From positions 1-64,000 of the forward strand of contig NZ_JBAFWT010000016.1 of NCBI RefSeq assembly GCF_043195195.1: DNA of 64,000 nucleotides, written 5' to 3'. How positions within the stretch are numbered: position 1 is the stretch's first letter; every line of letters starts with the position of its first letter. The stretch is from NCEH01 sp043195195. GTDB lineage: Bacteria > Pseudomonadota > Alphaproteobacteria > Rhizobiales > Xanthobacteraceae. This document shows, piece by piece, positions 18,363 to 27,160 of this stretch. The notes below the pieces were generated by a model. That model made no database searches and was not told the DNA's origin. It worked only from the letters and a program-made list of their open reading frames with translations. Both the position numbers and the translations under genes were made by a program.

Positions 18363-20366
18363 TTACTCCGCCGCAGCCGGCAACGCGCCGCGCCGGGCGC
18401 GCGCGGGCTTGGGCGCACCCACCCGCAGCCGCCGGTCGGCGAGCGAGAGCAGACCGCCGAACGCCATCACGATCGCGCCGAGCCAGATCAGCGTCACGAA
18501 CGGCTTCCAGGTGGCCCGCATGGACAGGGCGCCGTCCGGGTGCTCCTCACCAATGGAGACATAGAGCTGGCTGAAGCCAAAGGTACGGATGCCCGATTCC
18601 GTGGTGGCCATCTGCCGGGCCGCGAACTGGCGCTTGCCGGCTTCCACCGTGCCCTGGGAGATGCCGCCGTCGCGGATTTCGAACACCGCGACACGGGAGG
18701 TGAAATTGGGTCCGGCGCGATTTTCGACGCGCGCGAGGGTGAGGTCGCGGGTGCCGATGGTCACCGTTTCGCCGACCCGGACCGAGGCGATCTTCTCCAG
18801 GCTCCAGGCGCTCTCGCAGACGATGCCCAACAGGCAGATGCCCACCCCGAGATGGGCGACGGCTGTGCCGAAGGTGGAGCGCGGCAGGCCGGCCAGGCGC
18901 CGCACCGCCAGCCGGGCGGAGACGCGACCGAGGCCCGCGCGTTCGGCGATGTCGGTCAAGGCCCCGGCGATGATGAACACCGCAAGGCCGATGGCGACAG
19001 GCGCGAGGATCGGCCCGCGCTCCTCGCTGATAGCCGCCGTTGCCGCCGCCGTTACCACGGCCGCCACCACGGCGAAGCCCGCCGCCAGCATGAGCCGTTG
19101 GGCGACGCCCAGCAGGTCGCCGCGTTTCCAGGCCAGCAGCGGACCGAATGGCATGGCGAACACCAAGGGCAGCATCAGCCCACCGAAGGTGAGGTTGAAG
19201 AAAGGAGGCCCCACGGTGATCTTCGCCCCCGTCAGCGCCTCCAGCGCCAAGGGGTAGAGCGTACCGACGAACACCGAGGCGGTGGCGGCGGTGAGGAACA
19301 GATTGTTGAACACCAGCGCGCCCTCGCGCGAGACCGGCGCGAACAGGCCGCCCTGGCGCAGTTCCCCGGCCCGCAGCGCGAATAAGGCAAGGCTGCCGCC
19401 GATGAAGATCACCAATATGGCGAGGATGAACACGCCGCGCAGCGGATCGGTGGCGAAGGCATGCACCGAGGTCAGCACGCCCGAACGCACCAGGAAGGTG
19501 CCGATCAGCGACAGCGAAAAGGCAAGGATGGCCAGCAGGATGGTCCATACCTTCAAGGCATCGCGCTTTTCCATCACCACGGCGGAATGCAGCAAAGCGG
19601 TGGCGGCGAGCCAGGGCATGAGGGAGGCGTTCTCGACCGGATCCCAGAACCACCAGCCGCCCCAGCCCAGCTCGTAATAAGCCCAGTAGGAGCCCATGGC
19701 GATGCCGAGCGTGAGGAAGATCCAGGCCGCCAGCGTCCAGGGCCGCACCCAGCGCGCCCAGGCGGCGTCGATCCGCCCCTCGATCAGCGCGGCGATGGCG
19801 AAGGCGAAGGCGATGGAGAGCCCGACATAGCCGAGATAGAGCAGCGGCGGATGGATCGCGAGGCCGGGGTCCTGCAGCACCGGGTTCAGATCGCGCCCTT
19901 CGCCCGGCGGCGAGAGGATGCGCAGGAACGGGTTGGAAGCGAGCAGGATGAACAGCAGGAAAGCGGTGGCGATGGACGCCTGAACGGCGAGTACGTTTGC
20001 CTTCAGCCGATCCGGAAGGTTGCCGCCGAATAGCGCCACCAGCGCCCCGAACACCGCCAGCACCAGCGCCCAGAGCAGCATGGAGCCCTCATGATTGCCC
20101 CAGGTGCTGGTGATTTTATAGACCAGCGGCATCTGCGAATGGGAATTCTCGACCACGTTGGCGACCGAGAAATCGGACGTCACATAGAGCGCCACGAGGC
20201 AGGCGAAGGCGCCGCCCACGAACACCAGCATCACCAGCGCCACCGGCACCGCCACGCCCATGAGCACCGGATCGCCCTTGGCGGCGCCCCAGGCGGGCAC
20301 CACCATCTGCACCAGCGCCAGGGCGAGGGCGAGAATGAGCGCGTATTGGCCGACTTCCGCGATCAT
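18363..20366 (-). CDS. ccmF: Haem lyase subunit CcmF (CycK)
   Basis: CcmF is the membrane core of the system I haem lyase that attaches haem to apocytochrome c at the periplasmic face. The 667-residue protein has about 13-15 hydrophobic segments and the tryptophan-rich WWD signature (ELGWGGWWFWDPVENAS) preceded by WGNHEGSMLLW. The ATG at 20366 overlaps the ccmE stop (ATGA), so translation is coupled; further upstream in-frame codons lie within ccmE and are not used. Confidence 0.96.
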   Translation of the reverse strand: MIAEVGQYALILALALALVQMVVPAWGAAKGDPVLMGVAVPVALVMLVFVGGAFACLVALYVTSDFSVANVVENSHSQMPLVYKITSTWGNHEGSMLLWALVLAVFGALVALFGGNLPDRLKANVLAVQASIATAFLLFILLASNPFLRILSPPGEGRDLNPVLQDPGLAIHPPLLYLGYVGLSIAFAFAIAALIEGRIDAAWARWVRPWTLAAWIFLTLGIAMGSYWAYYELGWGGWWFWDPVENASLMPWLAATALLHSAVVMEKRDALKVWTILLAILAFSLSLIGTFLVRSGVLTSVHAFATDPLRGVFILAILVIFIGGSLALFALRAGELRQGGLFAPVSREGALVFNNLFLTAATASVFVGTLYPLALEALTGAKITVGPPFFNLTFGGLMLPLVFAMPFGPLLAWKRGDLLGVAQRLMLAAGFAVVAAVVTAAATAAISEERGPILAPVAIGLAVFIIAGALTDIAERAGLGRVSARLAVRRLAGLPRSTFGTAVAHLGVGICLLGIVCESAWSLEKIASVRVGETVTIGTRDLTLARVENRAGPNFTSRVAVFEIRDGGISQGTVEAGKRQFAARQMATTESGIRTFGFSQLYVSIGEEHPDGALSMRATWKPFVTLIWLGAIVMAFGGLLSLADRRLRVGAPKPARARRGALPAAAE

Positions 20367-20842
20367 TGCACGGTGCTCCGCACGGGGGCCGGCGCGGGCG
20401 GGCCACCGGGCTCGCCCTCCTTCCAATGCCCCTGCTTCTTCAAGGCGTCCGCGACTTCGCGCGGCATATAGCGTTCGTCGTGCTTGGCGAGCACCGTATC
20501 GGCCTTGAAGGAGCCATCGCTCTGAACGATGCCTTCGGCGACCACGCCCTGCCCCTCGCGGAACAGGTCCGGCAGGATGCCGCTGTAGTTCACCAGAACC
20601 TGGGCGTTGCCGTCGGTGACGGTAAAGCGCACAGCCGTGCCCTGCTTGTCGACGCTGCCGGCTTCCACAAGGCCGCCCAGGCGCAGGCGCGCGCCCGGCG
20701 CCACCTTGTGCTCGGCGATTTCGCTTGGCGAGCGGAAAAACACGATGGTGTCGTTGAGCGCGGTGAGGATCAGCCCGGCGGCAAGCGCCAGCACGCCCAA
20801 GGCGGACCCAATCAGAACGAGGCGGCGGCCTTTACGCGTCAC
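20363..20842 (-). CDS. ccmE: Haem chaperone CcmE (CycJ)
   Basis: CcmE carries haem covalently from CcmC to the CcmF/H lyase. The 159-residue protein has an N-terminal signal anchor (residues 8-28), an OB-fold domain and the haem-binding His121 in AKHDERYMP with the conserved Tyr125, followed by a flexible Gly/Pro-rich tail. It lies 78 bp after ccmI and overlaps ccmF by 4 bp. The haem exporter genes ccmABC are not in the window, as is common in rhizobia where cycHJKL form a separate operon. Confidence 0.96.
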   Translation of the reverse strand: MTRKGRRLVLIGSALGVLALAAGLILTALNDTIVFFRSPSEIAEHKVAPGARLRLGGLVEAGSVDKQGTAVRFTVTDGNAQVLVNYSGILPDLFREGQGVVAEGIVQSDGSFKADTVLAKHDERYMPREVADALKKQGHWKEGEPGGPPAPAPVRSTVQ

Positions 20843-20920
20843 GGCGATGTGCTCCCGGAGCCGGCGGCCTGCCGCCGCTCTCGCATGTGTCGGCTAGCAT
20901 GGGCAGGAACGCGCACATTC

Positions 20921-22156
20921 TCAATCGCGCGCCTCCGGCCCGATCTTCAATTCCTTGGCAGCGGCGGCAATCCGCGCCTGTGCGGCATCATCGCCGGCAA
21001 ACGCCGTGCGCGCCGCCGCAAGTGCGGCCTGCGCCTTCTCGCGCTCGCCCAGCACCATACGCGCCCGGGCAAGCCGCAGCCAGCCGTCCAGATCCTTGGG
21101 ATCGGCGTCGAGGCGCTGCTGCAGGCGATCGACCATGCCCTCAATCATCTGCGCGCGGCCCGCGGCATCGAGCTGCGCTGCGGCCTCGACATCCTGCGCG
21201 TTCGGGCCGGGGGGCACGGCTGCGGCACCGGACGCCGGATCCCGGCGCAGCACGGAGACCGGCGGCACGGCGGATGGAGGCGGGGGAACCGGCGCGCCGA
21301 TCCGCTCCAGGGCGGTCCGCAGCAGGCCGATCCAGGGCGCGTTGGGCGGCGATTCCTGCAACAGCTTGGTCCAGATGGACGCGGCCTCGTCCTTCCGCCC
21401 GTCCTGCTCGGCGGCCAAGCCCAGAAAATAGAGGGCGCGGGGCGAGGACGGATCGAGCGCGAGCGCGGCCTGAAAGGCGGCGGCGGCATCTTTCGTGACG
21501 ACGCCGTTGGCCTGCATCACAAGCGCCTCGCCCAGCGATGCGCGCCGCTCGGAGGTGTCGCCGAGATATTGGATCGCGTGGGCATAGGCGCGCACCGCAT
21601 CGTCCACCCGGCCGAGCCGCAGATAGACCGGCGCAAGAATTTCATAGCCCTGCCCGTCCCTTGGATTGGCGGCGAGGTGGTCCTCCACCTTGCGAACCAA
21701 TATGGCGACGTCGGTGCGGTCGGGCGGGGCCGCAAGACGTGCGGCGAGCGGCGCGCCGGGAAGCTCGGGGGTGCCGAGCGTGGCATAGAGCACGATCGCC
21801 GCAAGCGGAACGCCGACCAGCGCGATGCAGGCGGCAACGCGTCGACGGATGCGGGCGCGCGGCAATGCCCGATCCTCGGCCGCCCCCGGCTCCGCGCCCT
21901 CGATCGCGCCCGGCGCTGAATCCGCAACCGCCAGCATGCGCCGCGACAGTTCGATGCGCGCCGCTTCCGCCTGGTCGAGCGGCAGCCGGCCGGCTGCCTG
22001 ATCGCGCTCCAGCTCGGCGAGCTGATCACGGTAAACTGCAAGGTCGGCGGCGTTTTCATCCCTGAGCGCCCGACGCCGGCCGAGCGGCCACAGTACGGCC
22101 ATCACCGCCAGGGCGGTCATGAGGGCAAATGCGACGAACAAAGACGCGGGCATCAT
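20921..22156 (-). CDS. ccmI: Cytochrome c biogenesis protein CcmI (CycH)
   Basis: CcmI holds apocytochrome c for haem ligation through periplasmic TPR repeats. The 411-residue protein begins with a TM helix (FVAFALMTALAVMAVLWPLG), a cytoplasmic leucine-zipper-like stretch (DLAVYRDQLAELERDQAAGRL), a second TM at about residues 108-130 and TPR-like repeats in the C-terminal two thirds (for example LRLGRVDDAVRAYAHAIQYLG). A Pro-rich linker near residue 310 separates the TPR region from a final repeat block. It is the first gene of the ccmI-E-F-H operon; two adjacent ATGs are possible starts. Confidence 0.92.
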   Translation of the reverse strand: MMPASLFVAFALMTALAVMAVLWPLGRRRALRDENAADLAVYRDQLAELERDQAAGRLPLDQAEAARIELSRRMLAVADSAPGAIEGAEPGAAEDRALPRARIRRRVAACIALVGVPLAAIVLYATLGTPELPGAPLAARLAAPPDRTDVAILVRKVEDHLAANPRDGQGYEILAPVYLRLGRVDDAVRAYAHAIQYLGDTSERRASLGEALVMQANGVVTKDAAAAFQAALALDPSSPRALYFLGLAAEQDGRKDEAASIWTKLLQESPPNAPWIGLLRTALERIGAPVPPPPSAVPPVSVLRRDPASGAAAVPPGPNAQDVEAAAQLDAAGRAQMIEGMVDRLQQRLDADPKDLDGWLRLARARMVLGEREKAQAALAAARTAFAGDDAAQARIAAAAKELKIGPEARD

Positions 22157-22335
22157 CGTGCCGCGTTAGCTGAGTACGGCGCCAATGCAAAGGCTGCTTT
22201 CCGTCGCGGCGTCGCCGCGCCGCAGGCCACAACATCCCCATATTCAGCCGGCAGACGTCGCCGCACAGGCCCGCTTCTGGTAAGGGAAGGGCGTTGCTTA
22301 TTCCTGCCCGCAGGGGCCGCATGGAGGGAAACACC

Positions 22336-22737
22336 ATGGGACTGTTCGATTCGCTCGGCGCGCTCGGCCAAGGGGGTGGCGGCTTGTTCGGCGGCCTGCT
22401 GAATTCCGTCCTCAGCGGCGGCCTCGGCCAGAATCTGCCGGCGATGCTCAATTCGGCACTGGCCGGCACGCCCTACGGCAATCTCGACGGATTGCTGGAG
22501 CAGCTTAAGTCGGCCGGCCTTGGCGAGCAGGTCACCTCCTGGCTCTCCAACGGCGAGAATTTGCCGATCAGCGCCGCCGACCTGACCAATGCGCTCGACA
22601 TGCCGATCCTTGCGGAAATGGCCGGTCGCCTCGGCCTGCCGGCGGACATGCTGCCCAACCTCATGGCGCAATATCTGCCCAGCCTGATCGACAAGCTGAG
22701 CCCGAATGGCGCGCTGGAGACGCCGCCGCCGGTCTGA
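22336..22737 (+). CDS. YidB-family (DUF937-like) protein
   Basis: This 133-residue protein begins MGLFDSLGALGQGGGGLFGG and ends in a helical region with NLPISAADLTNALDMPILAE, the pattern of YidB-family proteins whose role is unknown. The glycine-rich N-terminal third and amphipathic helices suggest an oligomeric or membrane-associated protein. The start is set by GAGGGAA upstream of ATG 22336; an ATG 14 codons earlier has no support. It stands alone on the plus strand between ccmI and a small lipoprotein gene. Confidence 0.8.
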   Translation: MGLFDSLGALGQGGGGLFGGLLNSVLSGGLGQNLPAMLNSALAGTPYGNLDGLLEQLKSAGLGEQVTSWLSNGENLPISAADLTNALDMPILAEMAGRLGLPADMLPNLMAQYLPSLIDKLSPNGALETPPPV

Positions 22738-22741
22738 GACG

Positions 22742-23197
22742 CTACGAGGCAACGGACGCCCACGCGCCGCCTTCGCGGGAGATGCAGGCGATGCCCCGCG
22801 CCGCCTGCGGCTTGCCCTGAACATAAATGGTATGGGAATAGTCGCGGCACTTGAGATAGCCGGGCCGTGAATAGGCCGGGCCGGCGATGACCGTGCCATA
22901 GGCGCCGCTGTCGCCGCGCCAGCCCACCGGCGAGCCCGGCCCACCATTGTCGAGGGCATTCATCTCGGCGGCATGGGCGCGCTGCCGGTCCTGCTCGTCC
23001 AACCCGCGCCCCAGCGGCCCGGCGACCAGCCCGCCCGCTCCGCTGGCATCGCCTGAGCTTCCATCCAGCGACGGCAGCGCGAGCGCGGTCGCCGCCGGAC
23101 CGCCCGTTCCGCCGCTGCTGGCACAAGCAGACAGAAACAGAGCTGCACCCAGGACGGCACTCAGCTTGGCGACCGCCATCCTCATTCGCACGCCCAT
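22742..23197 (-). CDS. Small lipoprotein, surface-antigen (RT0821/Lpp0805-like) type
   Basis: A lipoprotein signal (MAVAKLSAVLGAALFLSAC) is followed by a Gly/Ser/Ala-rich spacer and a C-terminal domain with two cysteines in GYLKCRDYSHTIYVQGKPQA and GIACISREGGAW. That C-terminal pattern resembles alphaproteobacterial surface proteins annotated RT0821/Lpp0805 or 17-kDa antigen-like; function is unknown. Of several in-frame starts, 23197 puts the lipobox cysteine in a normal place. It reads in the same direction as feuQ upstream and converges with the YidB-family gene, 4 bp between stops. Confidence 0.7.
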   Translation of the reverse strand: MGVRMRMAVAKLSAVLGAALFLSACASSGGTGGPAATALALPSLDGSSGDASGAGGLVAGPLGRGLDEQDRQRAHAAEMNALDNGGPGSPVGWRGDSGAYGTVIAGPAYSRPGYLKCRDYSHTIYVQGKPQAARGIACISREGGAWASVAS

Positions 23198-23381
23198 GAA
23201 ATCCTCGCCTCCGCGCAACCCGACGCCGCGACCGCGGCAGGCAGGACAGCCCATGCCAACGATTTAGGCAAAAGGGAGATTTTGGCAAGCGAGGCGGTGC
23301 CGCACCCCGGCGCTGCACCGCCGAGGGCCCGGTCGGTTTTCGGCGCCCGAAGCGCGGAGGTCGATGTCCACCGCGCCGACA

Positions 23382-24797
23382 TTACAGCGCCGGCAGGATC
23401 AGTTCCACCCGCAGCCCGCCGATCGGCGCGGTGCCAAGCTCCAGCCGCCCGCCGTAGAGCGCCGCCAATTCCTGCACGATGGACAGCCCGAGGCCCGAGC
23501 CCGGCTTGGATTCGTCGAGCCGTCGGCCGCGCCGGCCGACCTCCGCGCGTTTTGCCGGCGTCAGGCCGGGACCATCGTCGTCGATCGCGAAATGCACATA
23601 GGCGCGGTCGCCGGGCACGGACGGCGGCACCAGGAACATCTCCACCTCCACCCGGCTCATGGCCCATTTGCAGGCATTGTCCACGAGATTTCCGAGCATC
23701 TCCTCCACATCCTGCCGTTCGCCCCTGAACCGCGCATCGTCCGCGAGCCGCAGGTCGATGGACAGGTCCTTCGCGCGGTGGGTCTTTTCCATGGTGCGGG
23801 CGAGCGAGACCAGGATCGGCCGCAGATCGCAGGTGGTGGTCGGCAGGGAGACCCGGGCCGCCATGCGGGCGCGCTGGAGATGATGGGAAATCTGGTCGTT
23901 CATCATGCCGGCCTGGTCGCGCACCCGGGCGGCCAGCGGATCGTCGCGGTTGCTGGCCTCGTTCATCAGCACCGACAGCGGCGTCTTCAGGGCGTGGGCA
24001 AGGTTGCCCACGTGGGTGCGCGCACGCTCCACCACTTCCTTGTTCGCGTCGATCAGCGCATTCACCTCCCGCACCAGGGGGGCAACCTCCTCGGGGTAGC
24101 TGCCCTCCAGGCGCTCGGTGGCGCCCGAGCGCACCGCCGCCAGCGCCCTGGACAGGCGCGCGAGGGGCCGCAGGCCGAAGCGCACCTGGAAGGCCACGAT
24201 CAGCAGGAAGGCAAGGCCGAGAATGCCGAACGTCCCGAACAGCGCCATGTTGAAGCGCGCGCTCTCCTCGTCGATCTCGGCCGCGTCGCCGGCCACGGAA
24301 ACGATAAAGCGCCCCTCTTCTCCAAGGTCAAACACCCGCTCGACCACCCGCAGGCGCTGCCCCTCGGGACCCGGCAGATAGCCCTCCTGGAGGCCCTCGC
24401 GCGTGACCGCTGGGTCGGTCCCGTGGAGCGAGGGGAGCACGGCCTCCACCAAGGAACGCGATGTGAGCAGGCGCTGCCCGCCCCGGTCCACCCGCGCCAC
24501 CTGCCAGTACCAGCCCGAAAGCGGGAACAGGAACAGCGGATCGCCCAGCACCTGGGGCGCTGGAGTGCCGTCCTTTGCGGAGGTGGGGCCGCTGGCGATC
24601 TCCGCCACGATGGTCTTGAGATAGATGTCCAGCCGCCGGTCGAACGCCCGCTCCGTGCTGCCGCGATAGAGCGAGGACAGCACGAAGCCGACGATCAGCA
24701 GCACCGCCGCCGTCACCACCACGGCCGACAGGAACAGGCGGAAGGCGAGCGATCCGCCCGTGCGCCCCAGGATCATGGTTCCGGATGGATTATCCAC
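23382..24797 (-). CDS. feuQ: Sensor histidine kinase, FeuQ/PhoQ-like
   Basis: This 471-residue inner-membrane kinase has TM1 at about residues 20-42, a periplasmic domain to about 183, TM2 at about 185-206, HAMP, a HisKA-like helix with His268 in HVGNLAHALKTPLSVLMNEA and an ATPase domain with DDGPGLT and GSGLGLSIV. The PhoQ-like histidine box and position upstream of the cytochrome maturation genes match the rhizobial feuPQ-cycHJKL neighbourhood, where feuPQ was linked to iron uptake and in other rhizobia to osmoadaptation. The name is therefore by synteny and family, not by proof. A second ATG 7 codons in is also possible. Confidence 0.75.
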   Translation of the reverse strand: MDNPSGTMILGRTGGSLAFRLFLSAVVVTAAVLLIVGFVLSSLYRGSTERAFDRRLDIYLKTIVAEIASGPTSAKDGTPAPQVLGDPLFLFPLSGWYWQVARVDRGGQRLLTSRSLVEAVLPSLHGTDPAVTREGLQEGYLPGPEGQRLRVVERVFDLGEEGRFIVSVAGDAAEIDEESARFNMALFGTFGILGLAFLLIVAFQVRFGLRPLARLSRALAAVRSGATERLEGSYPEEVAPLVREVNALIDANKEVVERARTHVGNLAHALKTPLSVLMNEASNRDDPLAARVRDQAGMMNDQISHHLQRARMAARVSLPTTTCDLRPILVSLARTMEKTHRAKDLSIDLRLADDARFRGERQDVEEMLGNLVDNACKWAMSRVEVEMFLVPPSVPGDRAYVHFAIDDDGPGLTPAKRAEVGRRGRRLDESKPGSGLGLSIVQELAALYGGRLELGTAPIGGLRVELILPAL

Positions 24798-24815
24798 CGC
24801 GTGCCGCGCCCCGCC

Positions 24816-25487
24816 TCATTGCGGTGCGTCGGGCGCCGCGAGCAAATAGCCGAGCCCGCGCACGGTCTGGATGAGATCGCAGTCGATCTTTTTGCGCAGG
24901 CGCCCGACGAACACCTCGATGGTATTGGAATCGCGGTCAAAATCCTGGTCGTAAAGATGCTCGACCAGCTCCGCGCGGGAGACCACGCGTCCTGCGTGAT
25001 GCATCAGATAGGACAGCAACCGGTATTCATGGCTGGTCAGCTTGACCGCATGGCCCGAAACCGTCACCCGGCCCGAGCGGGTATCGAGGCGGACAGGCCC
25101 GCACACCAGCTCGCTGCTGGCGTGTCCCGTGGAGCGCCGCAGCAGGGCGCGGATGCGGGCCAGCACCTCCTCCATGTGGAACGGCTTGGCCACATAATCG
25201 TCGGCGCCGGCATCGAAGCCCTGCACCTTGTCACTCCATCGGTCGCGCGCCGTGAGAATCAGCACCGGCATGGTGCGCTGGCCGCGCCGCCAGGCTTCCA
25301 GCACCGAGATTCCATCGAGCTTGGGCAGGCCGATGTCCAGCACCACCGCATCATAGGGCTGGGTCTCACCGAGATGCAGGCCTTCCTCGCCGTCGAAGGC
25401 GGTATCCACCGCATAGCCGGCTCCGCCCAGGGCCGTCGCCAACTGGCGATTGAGGTCGAGATCGTCTTCGATAACCAGCAGCCGCAC
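24816..25487 (-). CDS. feuP: OmpR-family response regulator, FeuP-like
   Basis: The receiver domain begins MRLLVIEDDLDLNRQLATAL with phosphoacceptor Asp51 in VVLDIGLPKLDG and Lys in AKPFHMEE; the winged-helix DNA-binding domain carries VKLTSHEYRLLSYLMHHAG and TVRGLGYLL. The GTG at 25487 is chosen because the family starts at this residue; the in-frame ATG at 25538 adds 17 atypical residues. The kinase gene starts 18 bp after the stop. The best family match by eye is PhoP/FeuP-type. It marks the left border of the phage-like gene cluster. Confidence 0.8.
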   Translation of the reverse strand: MRLLVIEDDLDLNRQLATALGGAGYAVDTAFDGEEGLHLGETQPYDAVVLDIGLPKLDGISVLEAWRRGQRTMPVLILTARDRWSDKVQGFDAGADDYVAKPFHMEEVLARIRALLRRSTGHASSELVCGPVRLDTRSGRVTVSGHAVKLTSHEYRLLSYLMHHAGRVVSRAELVEHLYDQDFDRDSNTIEVFVGRLRKKIDCDLIQTVRGLGYLLAAPDAPQ

Positions 25488-25562
25488 GCCACAACCCTTC
25501 TTCCACCCCCGCTGCACCATGCCAGAGCCCGCAGGCATTGTCAGTCATACGGTCACAAAACG

Positions 25563-25784
25563 TCAGTGCCAGCCGCACAGCGCCTTGCCGGCGGCATTAT
25601 GGGCCTTTGCCTGCCGGATCGTCGCGTCCGTGTCGGCCTGCGACCAAGTGATCGGCGCGGCGGCGGCGCAGAACACCCTAGTCTCGCCGCCACCCGTCGT
25701 CGTCGCGCAGCCGCTCAGCAACGCCGTCGCGCCGCAAAGCAGCAGCCCGCGCGTCGCGCGCCCGCTCGATTGCCGTCTGTGCAT
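25563..25784 (-). CDS. Outer-membrane spanin lipoprotein (Rz1-like)
   Basis: This 73-residue lipoprotein has a lipobox ending in Cys26 (TALLSGC) and a C-terminal stretch CAAAAPITWSQADTDATIRQ then AKAHNAAGKALCGWH, typical of Rz1-type outer-membrane spanins. With the inner-membrane spanin it would fuse the two membranes at the end of lysis. The gene overlaps the end of the Rz-like gene by 107 bp in another frame, the classic spanin arrangement. A start at GTG 25805 is possible, but ATG 25784 has GGGAG at the right distance. Confidence 0.8.
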   Translation of the reverse strand: MHRRQSSGRATRGLLLCGATALLSGCATTTGGGETRVFCAAAAPITWSQADTDATIRQAKAHNAAGKALCGWH

Positions 25785-25986
25785 CGCGTTCTCCCTTGGC
25801 TTCACGAGCCGCCCAGCCCTGTTGGGCGCCGCGGCGCCCGATGAGGATGGCGGCGGCGGCGAGCCCCACCGTCACCGCCGCCCGCAGCCCCGCGAGGCGC
25901 GCCACCGCCAGCACCGCCACGAGGGCGGGAATGGCCAGCACCCACCAGGGTAATTGGTAGGCGATCCAATCCAATAGCCCGCTCAT
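25678..25986 (-). CDS. Inner-membrane spanin (Rz-like)
   Basis: The 102-residue protein has two hydrophobic stretches near the N-terminus (PWWVLAIPALVAVLAVARLAG and AAVTVGLAAAAILIG), then a charged, Ala/Glu/Arg-rich helix (AKGERDAQTAIERARDARAA) ending in RDDDGWRRD, a tail typical of phage Rz-like proteins. The ATG overlaps the stop of the endolysin gene (ATGA), so the lysis genes are translationally coupled. Standard Rz has one N-terminal TM; the second hydrophobic stretch is unusual and leaves a holin-like role open. Confidence 0.72.
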   Translation of the reverse strand: MSGLLDWIAYQLPWWVLAIPALVAVLAVARLAGLRAAVTVGLAAAAILIGRRGAQQGWAAREAKGERDAQTAIERARDARAAALRRDGVAERLRDDDGWRRD

Positions 25987-26852
25987 GGCCGCCCGCCCGG
26001 CCCGCTCGCCGCACTGAGATCGAGCGCTACCGCCTGGCGGGAGCGCGCGCGCTCCGCCCACCATACGGCGCCGATGCCGGCGCAGGTGAGCACCAGACCG
26101 GCAAGGGTGAGGACGGTGAACACGAAGGAGAGGGTCGCCGAGCCGCTCGCCAACGGCGCCACCTGGCGCGCCGCCTCGGCCACCGCCGAAGCCATGAGCC
26201 CGCCCGCCGCCGCGCCGGCGCCGGCCTGCGCCCCGGGCAGCGCCGCCGCGCTCGATGCCGGGGCCTTGGCGCCGGCCGGTGCCGCATGGGCGGGAAGCAC
26301 CGGCATTTGCGCCAGGGGATCGGCTTGCGTGCCGTGCGCCCAGGCCCGTCCGGCCCGGCGCACGTCGGCGACCCGGCGCGTCCAGCCGGTGCCGAACACC
26401 TTGAACGTTCCAAGGCTGCGCAACATGGCAAGCCGGCGGTCGCAGATGCGATCCACCAGGGCGGCGCGATCCGCGCATGCCGCGGCTGCCGTCAGGGTCA
26501 CCGCGCCGACGGCGCCGTCCGCCGGCACACCAAGCGCCCGTTGCAGCCATTTCAGCGATTGGGCCGGCCCGGAATTCACCGCGCCGTCGAACACCACATA
26601 ATCGATGCCGGCGGGCAGTTCGTCGGCGCGCACCGCGTCCCAATACTGGCGCCGGTAGATCGTGATCAGTTCATGCTGTTCGATCAGGCGCACCGGACGC
26701 GGCGACGCGCCGCCGGACGCGCGATAGGCGTCGTACACGCGCTGGATGATGCCCTTCATGGTGGGGCCGCCGGGATCGGCGGGATGGTCGCTATAGCCGC
26801 CCTCATGGACGAGCACGCGCGCCAAGGCGGCATCGAAGCTTGAGGCTACCAT
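25983..26852 (-). CDS. GH108-family endolysin (N-acetylmuramidase) with C-terminal membrane anchor
   Basis: The N-terminal domain carries the GH108 catalytic motif VHEGGYSDHPADPGGPTMKG with Glu17, followed by the peptidoglycan-binding-like region (WLQRALGVPADGAVG). An Ala/Pro-rich linker (about residues 190-235) leads to a hydrophobic helix (about 250-275, FTVLTLAGLVLTCAGIGAVW) and basic tail. The 289-residue protein cleaves the glycan backbone to release particles. It lacks an N-terminal export signal, so it relies on a holin or on the C-terminal helix. The start at 26852 has GAGGAAA 8 bp upstream. First gene of the lysis cassette. Confidence 0.85.
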   Translation of the reverse strand: MVASSFDAALARVLVHEGGYSDHPADPGGPTMKGIIQRVYDAYRASGGASPRPVRLIEQHELITIYRRQYWDAVRADELPAGIDYVVFDGAVNSGPAQSLKWLQRALGVPADGAVGAVTLTAAAACADRAALVDRICDRRLAMLRSLGTFKVFGTGWTRRVADVRRAGRAWAHGTQADPLAQMPVLPAHAAPAGAKAPASSAAALPGAQAGAGAAAGGLMASAVAEAARQVAPLASGSATLSFVFTVLTLAGLVLTCAGIGAVWWAERARSRQAVALDLSAASGPGGRP

Positions 26853-26940
26853 GCAAATTTCCTCGTGTGTCTGAGCGTTGGGTTCTGCCGTCCGGCCTTG
26901 CGGGCAGGCGGCGGCACGAAAAATCGGCGCCGATCTCACA

Positions 26941-27130
26941 GCTTCCCCACCTCTCCCTCACGGGGAGAGGTGGGCCGCGCAGCGGGCGAGTGAGGGGGTG
27001 CCGGCATCGGGAAATCGCTCTCGGCCCCCTCACCCCAACCCTCTCCCCCACGGGGAGAGGTCGACCGCGCAGCGGGCGGGTGAGGGGGGCGTCGAGAATC
27101 CGTTTCTTGCCCCTCTCCCCGGCGGAAGCG
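26941..27130. repeat. REP-like CTCTCCCC/GGGGAGAG palindromes upstream of lysis genes
   Basis: The 308-bp gap (26853-27160) holds no gene. Two full palindromic units (about 26947-26972 and 27024-27090) and a degenerate third (27109-27130) contain CCTCTCCC-N-GGGGAGAGG with side motifs GCGGGCGGGTGAGGGGG and CCCCCTCACCCCAACC. The same unit recurs in most gaps of the GTA cluster. The stems could terminate transcription before the lysis genes. Confidence 0.85.
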
Positions 27131-27160
27131 GGGAACGTGTGGGGACACGTGGCGGCAGTT

